The notes under the pieces were generated by a model. That model made no database searches. It was not told the origin of the DNA and was given only the letters and a program-made list of their open reading frames with translations. Source: Plazaster borealis (Eukaryota; Echinodermata; Asteroidea; Forcipulatida; Labidiasteridae). Taken from it: DNA of 64,000 nt. The translations under genes were made by a program, and so were the position numbers. The stretch is taken from NCBI GenBank assembly GCA_021014325.1, contig CM037463.1, positions 20,406,026 through 20,470,025 of the forward strand, written 5' to 3'. Numbering within the stretch: position 1 is the stretch's first letter; the number at the start of each line of letters is the position of its first letter. Below are positions 1 to 14,100 of the stretch, piece by piece.

Positions 1-1
1 A

Positions 2-205
2 TGTCACATGAGGCAATTTACAGGCAACCAGTTCAAGGCAATCTCCATGAGGAAAAAGGCATTCACATTTGAATGTTCACATATTTTTCTTGGGGATCTT
101 AAGACACTGTTTTTAAAAAATGACTCATGTGCCACCAAAGTGGTCCAGCATGCACTGCAGTTGGTTGCCTCCAAGTTACCTGTAAAAAAGTTGCCTCATG
201 TGACA
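2..205. repeat. Interspersed repeat with inverted ends (TGTCACATGAGG family)
   Basis: The element opens with TGTCACATGAGGCAATTTAC and closes with the near reverse complement GTTGCCTCATGTGACA. A second copy lies at 38658-38971. The short length, inverted ends and absence of coding capacity suggest a non-autonomous DNA element (MITE). The superfamily is not recognised. Confidence 0.6.
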
Positions 206-428
206 CTGACAGGGATTTAAAAGATGTTTAGGTTCTGTGTATTTCTGTACATTTTGTATTTTCTTTTGTTGATTAAGTTTGCTTTCTTGCTCCTTTGTTT
301 ACGTTTGTTATTATGTACATTTATTTATTATTATGTACATTTATTTATTATTATGTACATTTATTTCTTGATTGTACATTTTGCGTTGTTTTGGTCGAAT
401 AAATAATAATAATAATAATAAAGGGCGC

Positions 429-985
429 ACTCTATTGACCCCTAAACGCTACTCACCATCTTGGGAGTCAAATTGCACGTAGAAATTATGGTATGCTCTA
501 CATTGCCTCGAATGCTCACTAACACTGTATATAACACACAGGGACATTGACTCCCAAAATGTCGCAAACTTAAAGGTATCGTACATGTTTGGTAATGACT
601 CAAAACAAATATTAGCATAAAAACTTACTTGGTAACAAGCAACGGAGAGCTGTTGATAGTATAACACATTGTAGGAAACGACTCCCTCTGAAGTAACGTA
701 GTTTTTGAGAAAGAGATAATTTCTCACTAAAATAATAAAAACTTCTTGCAAGAAGTTTTTATTCCTATCTGAAAGCACACAAATTTGTACTACAAGGGTG
801 TTTTTTCTTTCATCATTTTCTTGCAACTTCGTTGACCATTGAGCCCAATTTTTCACAGGCTTGTTTTTTTTATGCATATGTTGGGATACACCAAGTGAGA
901 ACACTGGTCTTTGACAATTACCAAACGTGTTGAGTGCCTTTAAAGATTATTGTGATGATGACGTCAGGTGAATTGGGTCAACTAA
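429..985. repeat. Palindromic repeat interrupted by a younger TTAA element
   Basis: The left part (CTATTGACCCC, then GGGAGTCAA) and the right part (GACTCCCAAAATG, then GAATTGGGTCAA) are roughly inverted to each other, and the same family recurs at about 25878-26300. This copy is split at 570-943 by a TTAA-flanked MITE. The outer boundaries are approximate. Confidence 0.45.
570..943. mobile_element. TTAA-target MITE (GTACACGTTTGG family)
   Basis: The element is bounded by TTAA on both sides. Its terminal inverted repeats read AAAGGTATCGTACATGTTTG and the approximate reverse complement CAAACGTGTTGAGTGCCTTT. A central palindrome, ACTTCTTGCAAGAAGTTTT, gives an internal hairpin. Close relatives lie at 42063-42437 (opposite orientation), 45425-45597 (truncated) and 63338-63702. 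TTAA duplication is typical of piggyBac-type transposition. No transposase is present, so movement would be in trans. Confidence 0.7.
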
Positions 986-1140
986 GAGTCACGGGTGTTA
1001 TTGTAGATTCTATAAACAACACATGTAACATGTAGGCATTAGTTTCCTCATAGAAGTTAACAATAGATCTTATTCATCAGCTCAACATGAACATTGTCAA
1101 ATGCACACCGGCATTTCTGTTACAGGCAAAATATTAATAC

Positions 1141-1533
1141 TTAAAGAGGCACATTGCCTACAAATCTCTCAAAATGTTGGTGTTTGGAATTGCTCCTTAT
1201 CCTTTTCAAGAGTTGCTCATGCACTAAAACACCTAGAGTGTGTTGTAATTAGTGAGTAGTGATAAAAAACCCAGAGATTTACCATTTGAAATACAACCAA
1301 CGGAACATACGGTCCACCATTTTGTGGATTTAAAAATTTGGTTCTATAAAATAGCGGACCTTGTTCTGTCTTGAAAGTAAGTTTTTACAGTTGTAATTTC
1401 TTTTAGCAATTACCAAAGGTATACGCTCCCTTTAAGGACCCTACTCCTAAATGTCTCTCCAACCATGTTCATTTCAAAACAAACGCTTGTTATAGCCCAA
1501 AGTGCCAAATCCAAAAGCAACGTGCCCCTTTAA
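1141..1533. mobile_element. TTAA-target MITE (AGGGGCACGTTGC family)
   Basis: TTAA flanks both ends, with terminal inverted repeats AAGAGGCACATTGCCT and AGCAACGTGCCCCTT. The ends resemble those of the hairpin element at 43341-43686. No coding capacity is visible. The middle is diverged and may include fragments of other repeats. Confidence 0.55.
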
Positions 1534-2137
1534 ACTTTAGGGCTATTTTCAGATCAGATTTGTATTATCGCTCCATGGAAGTTAAGTGTATTGATCATAT
1601 TACTCATAAAATCAAATGTTTTGAAAAAAGAGCCTCAGAGCCTGGATTTCCTGCAGGCTTTTTTTTGTGTGCGCAGCTCAATTAAAGATGAAGTCTAACA
1701 TTTTTTGGAGAATGTATTAAAAGACTTTGTTTAATAGTTGGATAAACTTCAGGGTTCTCTCCATGCACAAGCTAGGGTATCGGGCCGATATGCGTGATTT
1801 CAGATATGGCGGACCAGTACAATAACACTGTTTGGTTTGGGTAAATTTGTCTGTATACACCCAAATCCTACAGTGCACTCCTATAGTGTCCACCATATCT
1901 CAAAAAGGCTTATTGCCTCAAAGCCACTGGTCATTGCCTCGGTGCCCCTTGAATGTTCCAATAGAAATTTATCATTTCCCCATCCACAGAGGTGCCCTCC
2001 ACCAAGGAGAAAACGCCTTGGTGCCCTTTGCCCCTTTCAAAAATGAAGCATTTGGCCTGTAGTAAAGCTGTTGGGGAAATTCAATATATTATGTGTGTGA
2101 ATCATAATGCAATCCTGTTTTATTCTTTTCATTTCAG

Positions 2138-2171
2138 CTCTGACGTGAAGCGAAGGATAGATGCAATTGTT
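2138..2171 (+). CDS. rfx7: RFX7 exon: start of N-terminal helix block
   Basis: This 34-nt micro-exon encodes [11 protein letters not shown] after one base that completes an upstream codon. It is bounded by the acceptor TTTCAG and the donor GTAAGT. Joined to the next exon it reads [17 protein letters not shown], which matches the conserved helix block ahead of the RFX7 DNA-binding domain. It is too short to find without the family match and the splice sites. Confidence 0.8.
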
Positions 2172-5100
2172 GTAAGTATACCGATGTTGTGCTCTGTGTT
2201 CCTAGAGATTCAGTTTCCATACTTTGTTGTAATGGACATGTTTTAATTTCGATGTGTGTAATTTATGTGAAAAGGTTATGGTCGTTAGTCTCACATCTTC
2301 GGATCTTTCAGTCTGGATTCGGACGAAAGTGTCGTGGTTTCGGTCTCGGTCTCCGACTTCTACAACAACAATGGTTTATGAACTACCTGCACATCTCCAT
2401 CTGGTAATAGGATCCTACTATATGTACATTATGCCGTACTTTGTTTTTAAAATATTTTTATTGGGCCTGTAGCTGGCGATAAGATGTTTTAATCCCTTCT
2501 TATTGGCTTTGTTCTTTAGTTTGTTTGGAGGTTTTCACATTTTTGCTATACAATTATTATATTTTGTAAATATATTTTGTGAATGGACATACCTGAAAAT
2601 AAGACTTGGAAGTTTTCATGGTGGAAAGACAATAGTGTAAATTTTTTGTGGTGACACCATTTGGTTAACTCTTTTGAGTACATGTATGTGTGCTTCCGAG
2701 AGGAATGGATGGGACTCAATATTTTGTACAGTTCACTCTGTCTGTCATCAGGAGACGGACAGACATGACAGAAGGGTACTGTCCGAAACATTGTGTCCAC
2801 TGGTTCATTCTGACCTTATCCCTGTACGTCCTCAGGAGATGGACAGAGTACACTGTCCGAAACGTTGAGTCCACCTGTTCATTCTGACCGTATCCCCGTC
2901 CGTTGTTAGGAGACGGACAGGGTATACTGTCCAAAATATTGAGTCCAAGAGTTCCTTCTGACCATATACTCTGTCCGTCGTCAGGAGATGGATAGAGTAT
3001 ACTGTCCGAAACATTGAGTCCAATGTGTAGTGACCAGGAGGTGTAGTGACCGGGGGTAGTGACCAGGGGGGGTGTAGTGACCAGGGGGATGTTGGGTGTA
3101 TCCCCCACCCCCAATCATTTTTCTTTGAGCAGTTGGCAAATACAGTCATCAAATCAAGTAAAATGTACATGTAGTTCTAACCAAGGGCATCCAGATTAAA
3201 AAGTCAGTCATTTTGCCGACTGAAACTCATTTTTTTCCCTTTTTAAGCATACTAATTTGAAGAACAAGTTTTGCTTTGACATTATTGATTACAGTGGGGG
3301 GACATCCTGGGAAGTGTTAGTCTTTCTTGATTGAGGTGAACAACCCCACCCGCTCCCCCCAAAAAGGAAATATCAGTTGGCAAATTAATTAAGTTCCAAG
3401 TGCCATACAGCCTCCCATAGAAGATGCCCTAGCTACGCTCATAGTTTTGAGAAATACCCACACCAGGAAACAACCCCCAAAATAGTTCCATCAGGTAGGG
3501 ACTGGAACCCAATTCAGTGCAAAAACAAAATGTACATGCTGTACTGAAAACCAATACCTTGCCTAAATAGATCCACATCAAGTTGTTTTATTATACCTGA
3601 GAGATCTCAGCCCCTAATGTGGTTAAAATCAGCATACACAATTCATCAAAACCCCCCCCCCAAAAAAAAAAAAAAAAAAAAAAAAAAAACACCCACAAAA
3701 AACCACACAAAAAAACCCCAAAAACAAAAAAACAAAAAAACAAACAGACATACAAAAAAACCAAAGTTTTTATCATCCATGTAAAGATCTATAAATATTT
3801 GTCCATATTTTGAATGAGTGGCGTAACAATGTGCACGTCTCTCGTTCGTACACGTGTACTTTGTTTAACGGTCAGTAAAATTGGATGTCCATCAATGGCA
3901 ACTAAGCCTGGTTTGCCATAGAGATCAGCTTGCCCCCTGGCAGTAGGCCATGGAAAAAAAAAAAGACCCACACTGTAATTTGTGTGCGTGTGTGTAAAAG
4001 GCTTTGCACTGTAGCCACACTGGATAGGCCTTCTTTTTGTTTTTCCTTTCCTTGTTTCAGCAACCGATGTACATGTAAATGGATCTAATTGTAAATGAAG
4101 CCAAAGTGTGGCCCTTCGCAAAGTGCATTCAGATTAACTAGTTATTTTTGACCCAGAAATCTGCTCGTCACGTTCCAGCACGACACAGTAATGCTATGTC
4201 GACCCATTATGATGAACACAATAACTTGTCAGGGTTTTTCCCAGGATTTTTTGAAACTGTGGGGCATTCTTGACCCAAATCTTTTGCCGAAGCACGCTGA
4301 ATTGAAACAAGGTCTTCGGAATGTTTGTTACTTGGTGATTATCTTGGTTTTAAAAGCCCTACTGTGCAATCTGGAGCATTCTATATGATTTTTTTATTTT
4401 TTTTATTTTTTTTTTCTCGGCCGAAATTTGCCTGTATTAGCACACAATTTGCGCGTATCGGCCCGATACGCAAGCTTGTGCATGGGGAGAACCCTGCTTG
4501 TTCATTTGACAATGTATCTTCAAATGTTATTGATGCACTCTCTACATTTGTGGACAAACAGAAAAAAAAGAAGAGATACTCTGCAGTGTTTGTGGTGTCT
4601 GAAATCCATTTTCATAGAGCTGCTTTCATAGCACAAAACATTTGCTTAACATATTTCTGCTGAGCAAAAATGAGCAGGACACCAGTCACAAATCGTACGT
4701 GCGACATGGTATTTGGGCTGGTAACCTGTAAACCCGGTTAGCATATTTGTTTCTAGTGCTTAGCTTCATTTTGTGCTTAAAGAGCAGTTTTATATAAAAA
4801 TTGGGCCCTGTGTTGTGAAAGCTCAATATTCATGATTCATTAATTTGGTTGAAATGAAATTGAAAGGCTGTCCATTATGTTAATACTGCTACATGTACAT
4901 GTAGACATGTGTTGTAATCAGTAAATATTTGTGCAGTGCCGTGTTTTAATTAAACTGGTCCATTGTTCAATGTAAATTGATAAGAAAGGTATGCGAAATA
5001 TTGGTGAAGCCCAAGAAGTGATTACTAATTAAGTAAACCTTTCAGTTGAACATGATTTTATTCATTCATCAGGGCTTAAATTTTTACACTGGACCATAGG

Positions 5101-8100
5101 TGCCGAGGTCAGTGATTTTAGTGGTGGGTCAGTAAACTTATGACCAGACAAGTCTGGCTTTGTTTTACTAAAAACTATACCAATTAGGATACCCTGGATG
5201 AACAAAGAGATTATTTTACAGTATAATTTGATTTTTCTTCTTGGTTTTGTTTTGTTTTGTTGTTGTTTTTGGGGTGGTTTTTTGAGGGGCGATTGCTCAA
5301 AGTCAAAATGCTGTGATAAAGTCCTGATGTTTTTAATCACACCAAGGTCATGTAATGATTTTTTTATAACACACAATTTTGTTACGCGTGTAACTGACCA
5401 TTTCAGGAACGGTTACACATGTACAAAAATAACCGTAAACACACCTAGGCTTAGCTTGTCCCCAGCCAGCGGTTTAGTGGATATTTGAAGCCCTGCAAGT
5501 AATGACAAACAGACTGGCCTAGAATTACATCCGTGAAGGGGGAATGGCTATTTTCATTTTGTGAAGGGCACTTCCATTGGAAATCTCAAAGTCTATGTGA
5601 GAATTTAAAAAGGGACATCAAGCACAAGACCAGGGGCTGTAGACTTTTATTGCACTGCAGCCATCTTTGTCTGATTCCCTGTATGCACAATGACACTGAT
5701 ACTTTCCAATCTCAGTTGATAAAAAGGAACCAGACTATTTCCCCTTCCAGCCTCGATTTGGTTACATTGTTTTAAATGGGGGAAAAAACAAGATGGCCGC
5801 ACTATGATGACAAATTCTGTAGAGGCCAGTTCCAAGCTTGAATGGCCACTATACATGTACAATGTCAGGCCTGGAATTTGATCTTTGTGAGGGCAAGGCC
5901 ATTTTCATTTTGAAAAGGGCACTTACATTGGGAAAAGTCTTTATGGGAAACTTTTGAAGGGGCACCAAAGCCAAGACCAGGGCCCAATTTCATAGAGCTG
6001 CTTAAGCACAAAAAGTAGCTAAGCACAACAAAATTATGCTTACCAGAATAAGGTTACTGGCCAAACTACCATGTCACACGTACAAGTTGTGACTGGTATC
6101 CTGCTCATTTCTTCTTAGCAGAAAATTGTTAAGCAATATTTTTTGCTGAAGCAGCTTTGTGAAATTGGGCCCTGGGGCAATAGAGGTCACGACCTCCAGC
6201 AGGGCCTCCTTGTAAATCCCAGGCCTGCAACGTAGCTTGAAGAACGCAGGCTTACTGATGTAATGCTTTCTTGTCTCGTGTCTTAGGGCGACGTCAACAA
6301 GTTCAGTGACTTGGAGAAGTTACTGCTCTACCTGAAGCTGCCCACGTCTGGTATCAACGGAGTGGACTCCCATCACCTCAAAAGGTTGGTGACATGGTAG
6401 TCAGTATAATCATAGCCAGTTACATACACGTGTTTAGGATGAATGAACTCCAGTCTGCAGTATTCTTTTGAGGGACTGTGTTTTCTGTGCAATTTTGCAC
6501 TTTTAACGAGGACTTTTTTATTCTTGGCATTTTAAATACAGTTTTTACATGGTTTTTATCACATAATTTTCCTGTTTATATTTGAAATTGTTCCTTTAGT
6601 GGTTTATAACAATACTTTGTTATTGTAACTCTTTCCTTATTAATTTGTGTAAAAACGCCTTGGAGCTTGTTTTTTCATTAATTTTGGCGCTATGTAAATA
6701 CTTTATTATTATTACAGTCCCGGCCCAAATGGTTAGGACACCTGACCCTGACAATAAACATATTTTCCATCCCCCCCAGCTTCCCCCAGCTTCCCCCCCC
6801 CCCAAAAAAAATGTCCGCTCCTACATGTATTGCACAATCTCATGAATGCTGGAGGGCAGACCCTGCAATGAGGGGGGATTTGGCCCAATGAGTTTTTGGC
6901 CGAGACTGATGCAGGTCTCTGGTACTGATACAAGTGCAGGTGTCCTTTGCTAGGGTGTGGGGGGGGGGGCTTGGGAGGAAGGAAACATGCACTTTGTGGG
7001 AATGAGCATGGCATAATGTTAGCCAGAGGGGATTCTGGGTGTCTTTTTTTGGACATCCTGTTTTCAAATCGGGCACTCTGCTTTAAGCAGTTATTTACAC
7101 GTAGAAGTATTGAAAGTGAGTTATTAGGGTGACCCTGATTTTGAAGTTTCAGAAAGTATGAACTTCCTACTTCTGGACCCTGGCTAATATTATAGCTTGA
7201 GATTACATCAATCTTTTGTGGTTAAAGCACATGTGTCACATTGGTAATTGTCAAAGAGCAGTATCCACTCTTGATGATGTGACCCAACATATACATGAAA
7301 TAACAAACCTGTGAAAGTTTACAATGTAAGTTCAATCAGCCATTGGACTTGGAGTCTTGAGAAAAAAGTGGGGAAAAACCTTAAATGTTTTCACTGTTTT
7401 CAAATGTTGAGTTTTGGACTTGCAAGATCAAAACTAATTGTTTTACTCATTTCTCAAAAACAATTGCATTTCAAGCAAAAATATTTCAAAGGGAGTTTCC
7501 CATCATGACCATCTTTATACCATGTGCATTGTACATTGTGTGCAAATCTGTGAACATTTTTTTCCTTTTTCTTACCAATGTTATGCACACCCTTTAAGTG
7601 ATCCTAACAATATTTTTTGAAATTACTGTTGAAGTGCTTTTTTTCTTTGGATTGGTTTTTGTCCTCAGCACATCTCCATCGCTGACAGTCACTAGGATAG
7701 AGCAGACACAAGCTTTCAACTGGATCCATAGTCACCTGGAGGAGTGTAGTGATACATCGCTTCCTAAGCATGAGGTCTACGAAGACTATCGGTATGCCAC
7801 TTAACTTCCTCAATCTCTTTGACCCAATGGCAGACACAGCTACCTTAACTGTAAGGCCACATAAAAAAAGAAAATTGTTGGTCGTCCCCGCCCGACCCTA
7901 CGAAACTCCCCGACCCCCATTTATTTTTATTTAGTTATCATAAAAAACGTGTTGTTTTTTTCAATGATCTTGTTTTCAAGTCAAATTTTGCTCCCAGATT
8001 TTTTCAGCTGATATTTGAAGAAAGGTTATTCGTGTTGTAAAAAACAAGAACAATTCTTCAAATATTTACTTAGGCTACACTGCGTTTTAGTTTTTTTGTA

Positions 8101-11100
8101 ATGTTTACAGAAAATGTCATCTAGAAGTTTTGGTTTAACTAAACAATTAAAACATCAAAACCCCCTGTTTTATAGTGATTGGCATAATTTTCTTTATTCT
8201 ATATTTCATATTTTGTCATGTCAGAAAGAACAAAAAAAACAAGAAATAAAAATGCCATCTCCCCCCCCCCCCCCCAAAAAAAGGACGATCAACATGTGGC
8301 CTAATTTGTGGCTTGTCGTGGCTGAGCAGTTACGTGCACCGGACTCAAGCTCTGGTGTTTCTGATCAGCAGAGTGTGGGTTTGAGTCCCGGTCATGACAC
8401 TTGTATCCTTGAGCAAGATGCTTTACCATAATTGCTTTGTCCTTCGGATGGGACATTAAGCGGTAGGTCTGGTGTAATAGGATCGGTAGTGCCAGAAAAA
8501 AGAAAAAAGACCCACTTGTCATGGACGAGTACATGTAGGGGTTATTCCCGGTGTTTCTGGTTCACTTAGCAAGCACCCTTGTTTACAGGTTTCCTCTCAG
8601 GCTTGCGAGCTACAGTGATTAAGTTCACTTATGAAGCATCCTTGGTTTCATTACCAGAAATATATAATAACAATAATAATACTTATGAGGGTCAAATTCG
8701 CTGTAATTTTGACCACGTGAGGGCGCTTCCAAGCCACTTTTGGGGGGTACAAAATCACACAAGGATAATGATACAGGTGTTTATAGGCCGGAAAAAAACA
8801 TGCGTGAGTGCCCATTGGGTAAAAAATACATCACATCAACCCTAGGTGCCTAGTCCTAAATATATGAAATGCCATGCATTTTAATGTGTAAATTACTACC
8901 TTTTTTGTATAGAAATTGCTGATAACATTATAGAAACAATGACTGCAGTCAAGGCATACATAAGTTCAAAGTTGACTTCCCCCAAACTTACTTTGATCAC
9001 AACTTGAACTTTCACACAGGTCACTTTAAGGTCACGTGGTGCGTCATAGCAATACCAATGCGTAAGTGGGTGGGGGTTGATTTTAATCAGGCCTGCTGCC
9101 AATACACAGTCCGAAAGTTGGGCCGATTTAATCTGCCCTGGACACTGCTTAAAGATTTAAAGGGAGTGTGTATGCTTAGTGTGAAGAGCTATTTTCAAAA
9201 AGTGTGTAGGGGAAGCACTTACAGTGCATGTTCTTCCCCCCCCCAAAAAAAAAAAAAAAAAAAAAAAAATTCAAAAATAAGAAAAACCCAAAACAACAAC
9301 AACAACAAACAAACTAACAAAAACCACCACAACCACAACAAGAAACGAAACAAAAAAAAAACAAAAAATAATAAGCAAACAAAAACACAAGACAACAACA
9401 AAATGGCACAGTAGTACTTGATGATTTCCTGTACAATGTTTCTGCATTGAATCAGGTTTTTTTTGTTTTCCCGCTCTGCAGTAAAAATAAACTTTTCGCA
9501 AAAGAAATTTAAAATGAAGGGTGGCCATCTTATTACAGCGTACTTTAATAAATTTCGTGATCATTGTACTGCATTTGTCAAGTTCCTTGCCAACTTTCAT
9601 AAGAGCGTTCAACCTGATGTGGTTTCAGTTGTAGATGTTTACATGGTTTAACAAAGAAATTTGACACGCACCAAAACTGGAATTCAGGCAAAAGTTCATG
9701 GCATTCTCTTCCTCTGTGACGATAACAAATCGGTACAAATACAAAAGTGCCTTGACTTAGCAGCAATCCAGGGCCCAATTCCATAAAGCTGTTAAAGCAG
9801 AACAAATTTGCTTAGCAAAAAATAATTACATGTAAGGTACCAGTCACAAGTAATGTACTTTGTATGACAATTTTGGCTGGTAACCCTTTTTTTTTTGCTA
9901 AGCAAGATTTTACTGTGCTTAGCAAATTTGTGTGCTCAACAAGTGATTGTATATTTGATCAGGTACATTTGTAGCTACATGTAGGATTTGCCCTTGTGGC
10001 TAAGCAGAAGGACCAGTAATGTTGTCATTAAAAAAAAATGATCTGCCAGCTTTTTCACTGGTCCATATTGTAAGTTTGTTTCCCCAAATGTTTGTCATTT
10101 ACCTACATAGGATATGTAGAGAATGATGCTTAACAATATTCTGCTAAGCAGAAACAAGCAGGACACCAGTCACATATTGCACATGTGACATGGTATTTTA
10201 GCTGGTAACCTTATTCTGGTAAGCATAATTATGTTGTGCTTATCTACTTTTTTGTGCTTAAGCAGCCTCGTTGAAATTGGGCCCTGGTCCCTAGGTGTTT
10301 TATAACTGGCATTTGGCCAGCGGTGTGTATCACAGATGCTTGCATCTCTGGGTAATTGTCACGGTTGCTAAGCAACTTTTATGCACTCCCGTCGCGGACG
10401 CTTGTTTTTCTTCAGCGTGCAGACGGTAACAGTTGGATCGTTCTGAAAGCAGGAGCAATTTATTCCTTATTAAAGGCATTGTACACGTTAGGTAATGACT
10501 CTGATAATTAATGGCAATAAAAACTTACCTGGTAAGAAGTACAGCAGCTTTGGATAGTATAATGCATATTTGAGAAACTTTTCACTTCGAAGTACTGCGG
10601 TTATGGACAATGTCACTTTTTATTCCCCAAAACATTTGAATCTAAGAAGGCGTTACGTGTAACGCTTCTCAGAGTGTGTATTCCAATGCAAATTATTCTT
10701 TCTGCGTGGACATAACTGCTCCAGATTTTCGGCAATATCTCCAAAACGCTACCACATTTTGAAATGAAATGTTCACAGGTTAGTTTTATGGTATATATCT
10801 ACAACTATATAGGTTTGAAACAAACAATAGGCTCCAATTACCAAACGTGTAGGATGCCTTTAACATGTTGTCTCAGTGTAGTTGATTAATGGATAATTGT
10901 CAGGAGTTTGATCCCTTAAAGCTGTATTACTCAATAAGCAATTATCCCCCCAAAAAACTAAAAAATAAAAATGTTTTCCCAGGTGTCAAATCTTGAAGCT
11001 CACTGATTGTAAGGTTGACACCAGTGCCAATCCTTTCTGTCTGAAGTACTGTAAAAATCCAGATAGTGAAAAAAAAAACATTTTTATCCAAATCCCTTAA

Positions 11101-14100
11101 AGGGCAGTCACACAATTGTTCAATGGCAGAGGAAATATTTGTTATTTCTAATCCTCTAGTTTTCAAGGATTCATTTTCAAGAGACAGGGCCAAATTTTAT
11201 AGAGCTGCCTAAGCAAAAAGTAACTAAGCACAACAAAAAAAACAATTTTACAAACTAGAATAAGGTTACCAGGCAAAATAACCATTTCACATGTACCATT
11301 TCTGACTGGTGTCTCTTTTTTTTTTCTTTTTTTTTTTTGCTTAGCGGAAAATTTGTGAGCACTTTTGTCTACCTAAGCAGCTCTATGAAATTGTGAAGTG
11401 TTAAAAAAAGGCTGTGACCTGTGAACATTATTACTGTTTCAGTTATCAAATTCATTTGACAACATAAGATAAGTATTCGCGTATTTCTGTTTGCTTTTTT
11501 TAAATACACAATGTAAATGTAATTTTTCTTCCCTCAATCTTTTTCTGTCAATTTTTAGCTTGTACTGCGAGTCCGCTAATCGCCGGGTGCTGAGCCAAGC
11601 TGACTTCGGCAAGATCATGAAAAACGTCTTTCCTCAGGTGAAACCACGACGACTCGGGACTCGTGGAAATGCAAAATATCCTTTTTTTTGTTTGTCTTGT
11701 TTCTTCGTCTTCTGTAATCAGTTAATCTCCTGAGATCAAAGTACTGGGTCGTACCCAGGAGTACTTTAGCTGAATTGGTGCTGCTACTTCTGATCTTTGT
11801 GTGTGCGAAACCAACCCAGGCTATGAACCACATAATCCAGAAATGCAAAATCTTCGGACCCCCAAACGATGCTGATGGCCTTGCGACCCTTGATGACGAT
11901 ACTATTAAAACTGGCTTTCCTCGGACCTTCCGTTCGAAATGATCTATGGTGACCACACGAAAGAACGAACGAACGATCAGTTAATACAATTTAGATACAG
12001 ATGCAATACTATTAGATTTTCCCACCAGGCCCCGATGCCGGAAAAAGCTATTTTGAGCTAAGTGGTAATTCCTGAGGTGAAAGATTTTCTCGGCGACATC
12101 TCTCTGTGACGAGGTGAGACAATCTTACGCCGTGCTCATTAAGCCCTCGTCGCCCCCCTTAAGCAGTGAAATTACCCATGGAGGATTGGACGGAAGTGAA
12201 GATGCACGCGAGACACTCTAATATATGCAGGAGCCACTGTTACTTGTTTGTAACGGCACTGGCAACTTGTTTATGAAGTTGAAAATAGAACAAGCTGTTG
12301 CAAACTGCCTACCAACCAAAAGGACCTATGGTATAAATGCACAAAAAAAATGAGTAATGGCCTGGGTCCAATTTGATAGAGATGCTTAAGCAGCAATTAG
12401 TGCTTAACTATTTTCTGCTTAGCAAAAAAAATGAGCAGGATACCAGTCACAGATGATACATGTGGAATGGTATTTTGGCTGGTTACCTTATTCTGGAAAG
12501 CATATTTTTGTTGTGCTTAGCTACTTTTTGTGCTTAAGCAGCTCTATGAAATTGGGCCCTGATGTTTTGATCCTAGCAGAGTCTTCTCAAAGGCCAAATG
12601 ACAACACAACACAAATAAACAGGTATACCAGTGTAACAGAAGCAGTCAAGTGGAAAATAGAGAGGCAGAAAGCACACAGAAAAAACAAGGGATGAACAAT
12701 GTAGAAGGAGACAAAGGGGGGGGGGGGAGGGAGGGAATGGGCTGGTTTAACCACAAGAGGTTTTGGAAACACAAAAGACAAAATCAAAGGTAGGAAGAGG
12801 GTGAAAACAAAATTTGTGAATGAGACGGACTAAAAGGAGGGATATCTGTGAAAAAAGGAGAAGTGTATGTTAGACAATTTTGGATATCAATTCCAGTAAA
12901 AATATGCTAATCATATTAAAGCCTATCACTTTTTGTAGTGAAAGAGCTATTTGAAATTTGCCCCAGTGCTCGAATTTTTGTAACCCTTACAGATTTGGCA
13001 GTTTTGCCAGCGCGTTTAGGTTAATTCCACCAATATCATTCTGTCCTATGTCACTCCACACCAAATTGTTTGGACTCCCCGACCCTGTGATAAGCCCTTG
13101 TTGTTTGGTCCTACTGGCCGGCCCCAGTCCTTCTGAATCCTACACTTTGGCAATTGGATGTAGAAGGACTTGGGACTGTAGTGGTTAATAGAGTTGTTTC
13201 AGTATAACACTTTGCTTAGGGCAGAACAATCTCACTAAGCAAAATCAGAATGATCGCCAAAAAGCCATGTGATGAAATGACTGTGACTGTTGGTATTGGG
13301 ATATTTATTTTTTACTTGGGCGATAAATAAATTCATTAAGATTTTCAGTGAAAGGATTTTTTGTTTATTTCATTACACATCCAACAGTGCAGGTGCCAAT
13401 ATACCTTATGCATTGACGTCATCCAGCCGCCATGTTTGAGGTAAAACGATGACGAGACAATCGAAGCACACAGATTTTTACGCGCGGCGCCTAGGACTGG
13501 CCAATGAACAACCTCCTTTTGACCTCTAGGCGAGGGCGCCCTACTGAAATGACATCATGTGCATAAGGTCTATGACAGGATGAATAAGAGACAGTGAAGA
13601 AATTTTCAGTTTTAGGAAGGAAGAAACCCAAATGGGAAAAACCCATTCTTCCAGGGCCAAATTTCATAGAGATGTTTAAGCACAACAAAATAATGCTTAC
13701 TAGACTAAGGGTTACCAGCCAAAATATAACATCACATGTGTACAATCTGTGACTGGCATCCTGCTCCTTTTTGCTTAGCAGCAAATTGTTAAGCAATATT
13801 GTTTTTTGCTTAAGCAGCTCTATGACATTGGGCCCAGGTAGGAACTGAAAACCCAATCCACATGCAAGGCCAACCTGATCCCTTGAGGTGGATGTTTGGG
13901 TGATGAATTAATACAAATCTTGAAGCACTTGGCCAAATAAAATTTAAAAACATGTTTAGCGTCCCCGCCCGCTTCCTTTTAAGAGGCTGCCTCCTCTTTT
14001 TTTTTTCTTTCTTTTTTTTAAGAAACAATTTATGCATTTTTAACTATCCCTGACGAAAAAAATAAATTTTAAAAATAAACAAGATCATATTTTAGACTTA

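Larger units (their letters stand above)
1..2137 (+). other. Intron of RFX7 upstream of the first visible exon
   Basis: No coding exon could be supported here. RFX7 proteins have a low-complexity N-terminal segment before the part encoded at 2138, so the missing first exon or exons most likely lie left of the window. The stretch holds the repeat at 2-205, a composite repeat at about 429-985, and a TTAA-flanked element at 1141-1533. Confidence 0.5.
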
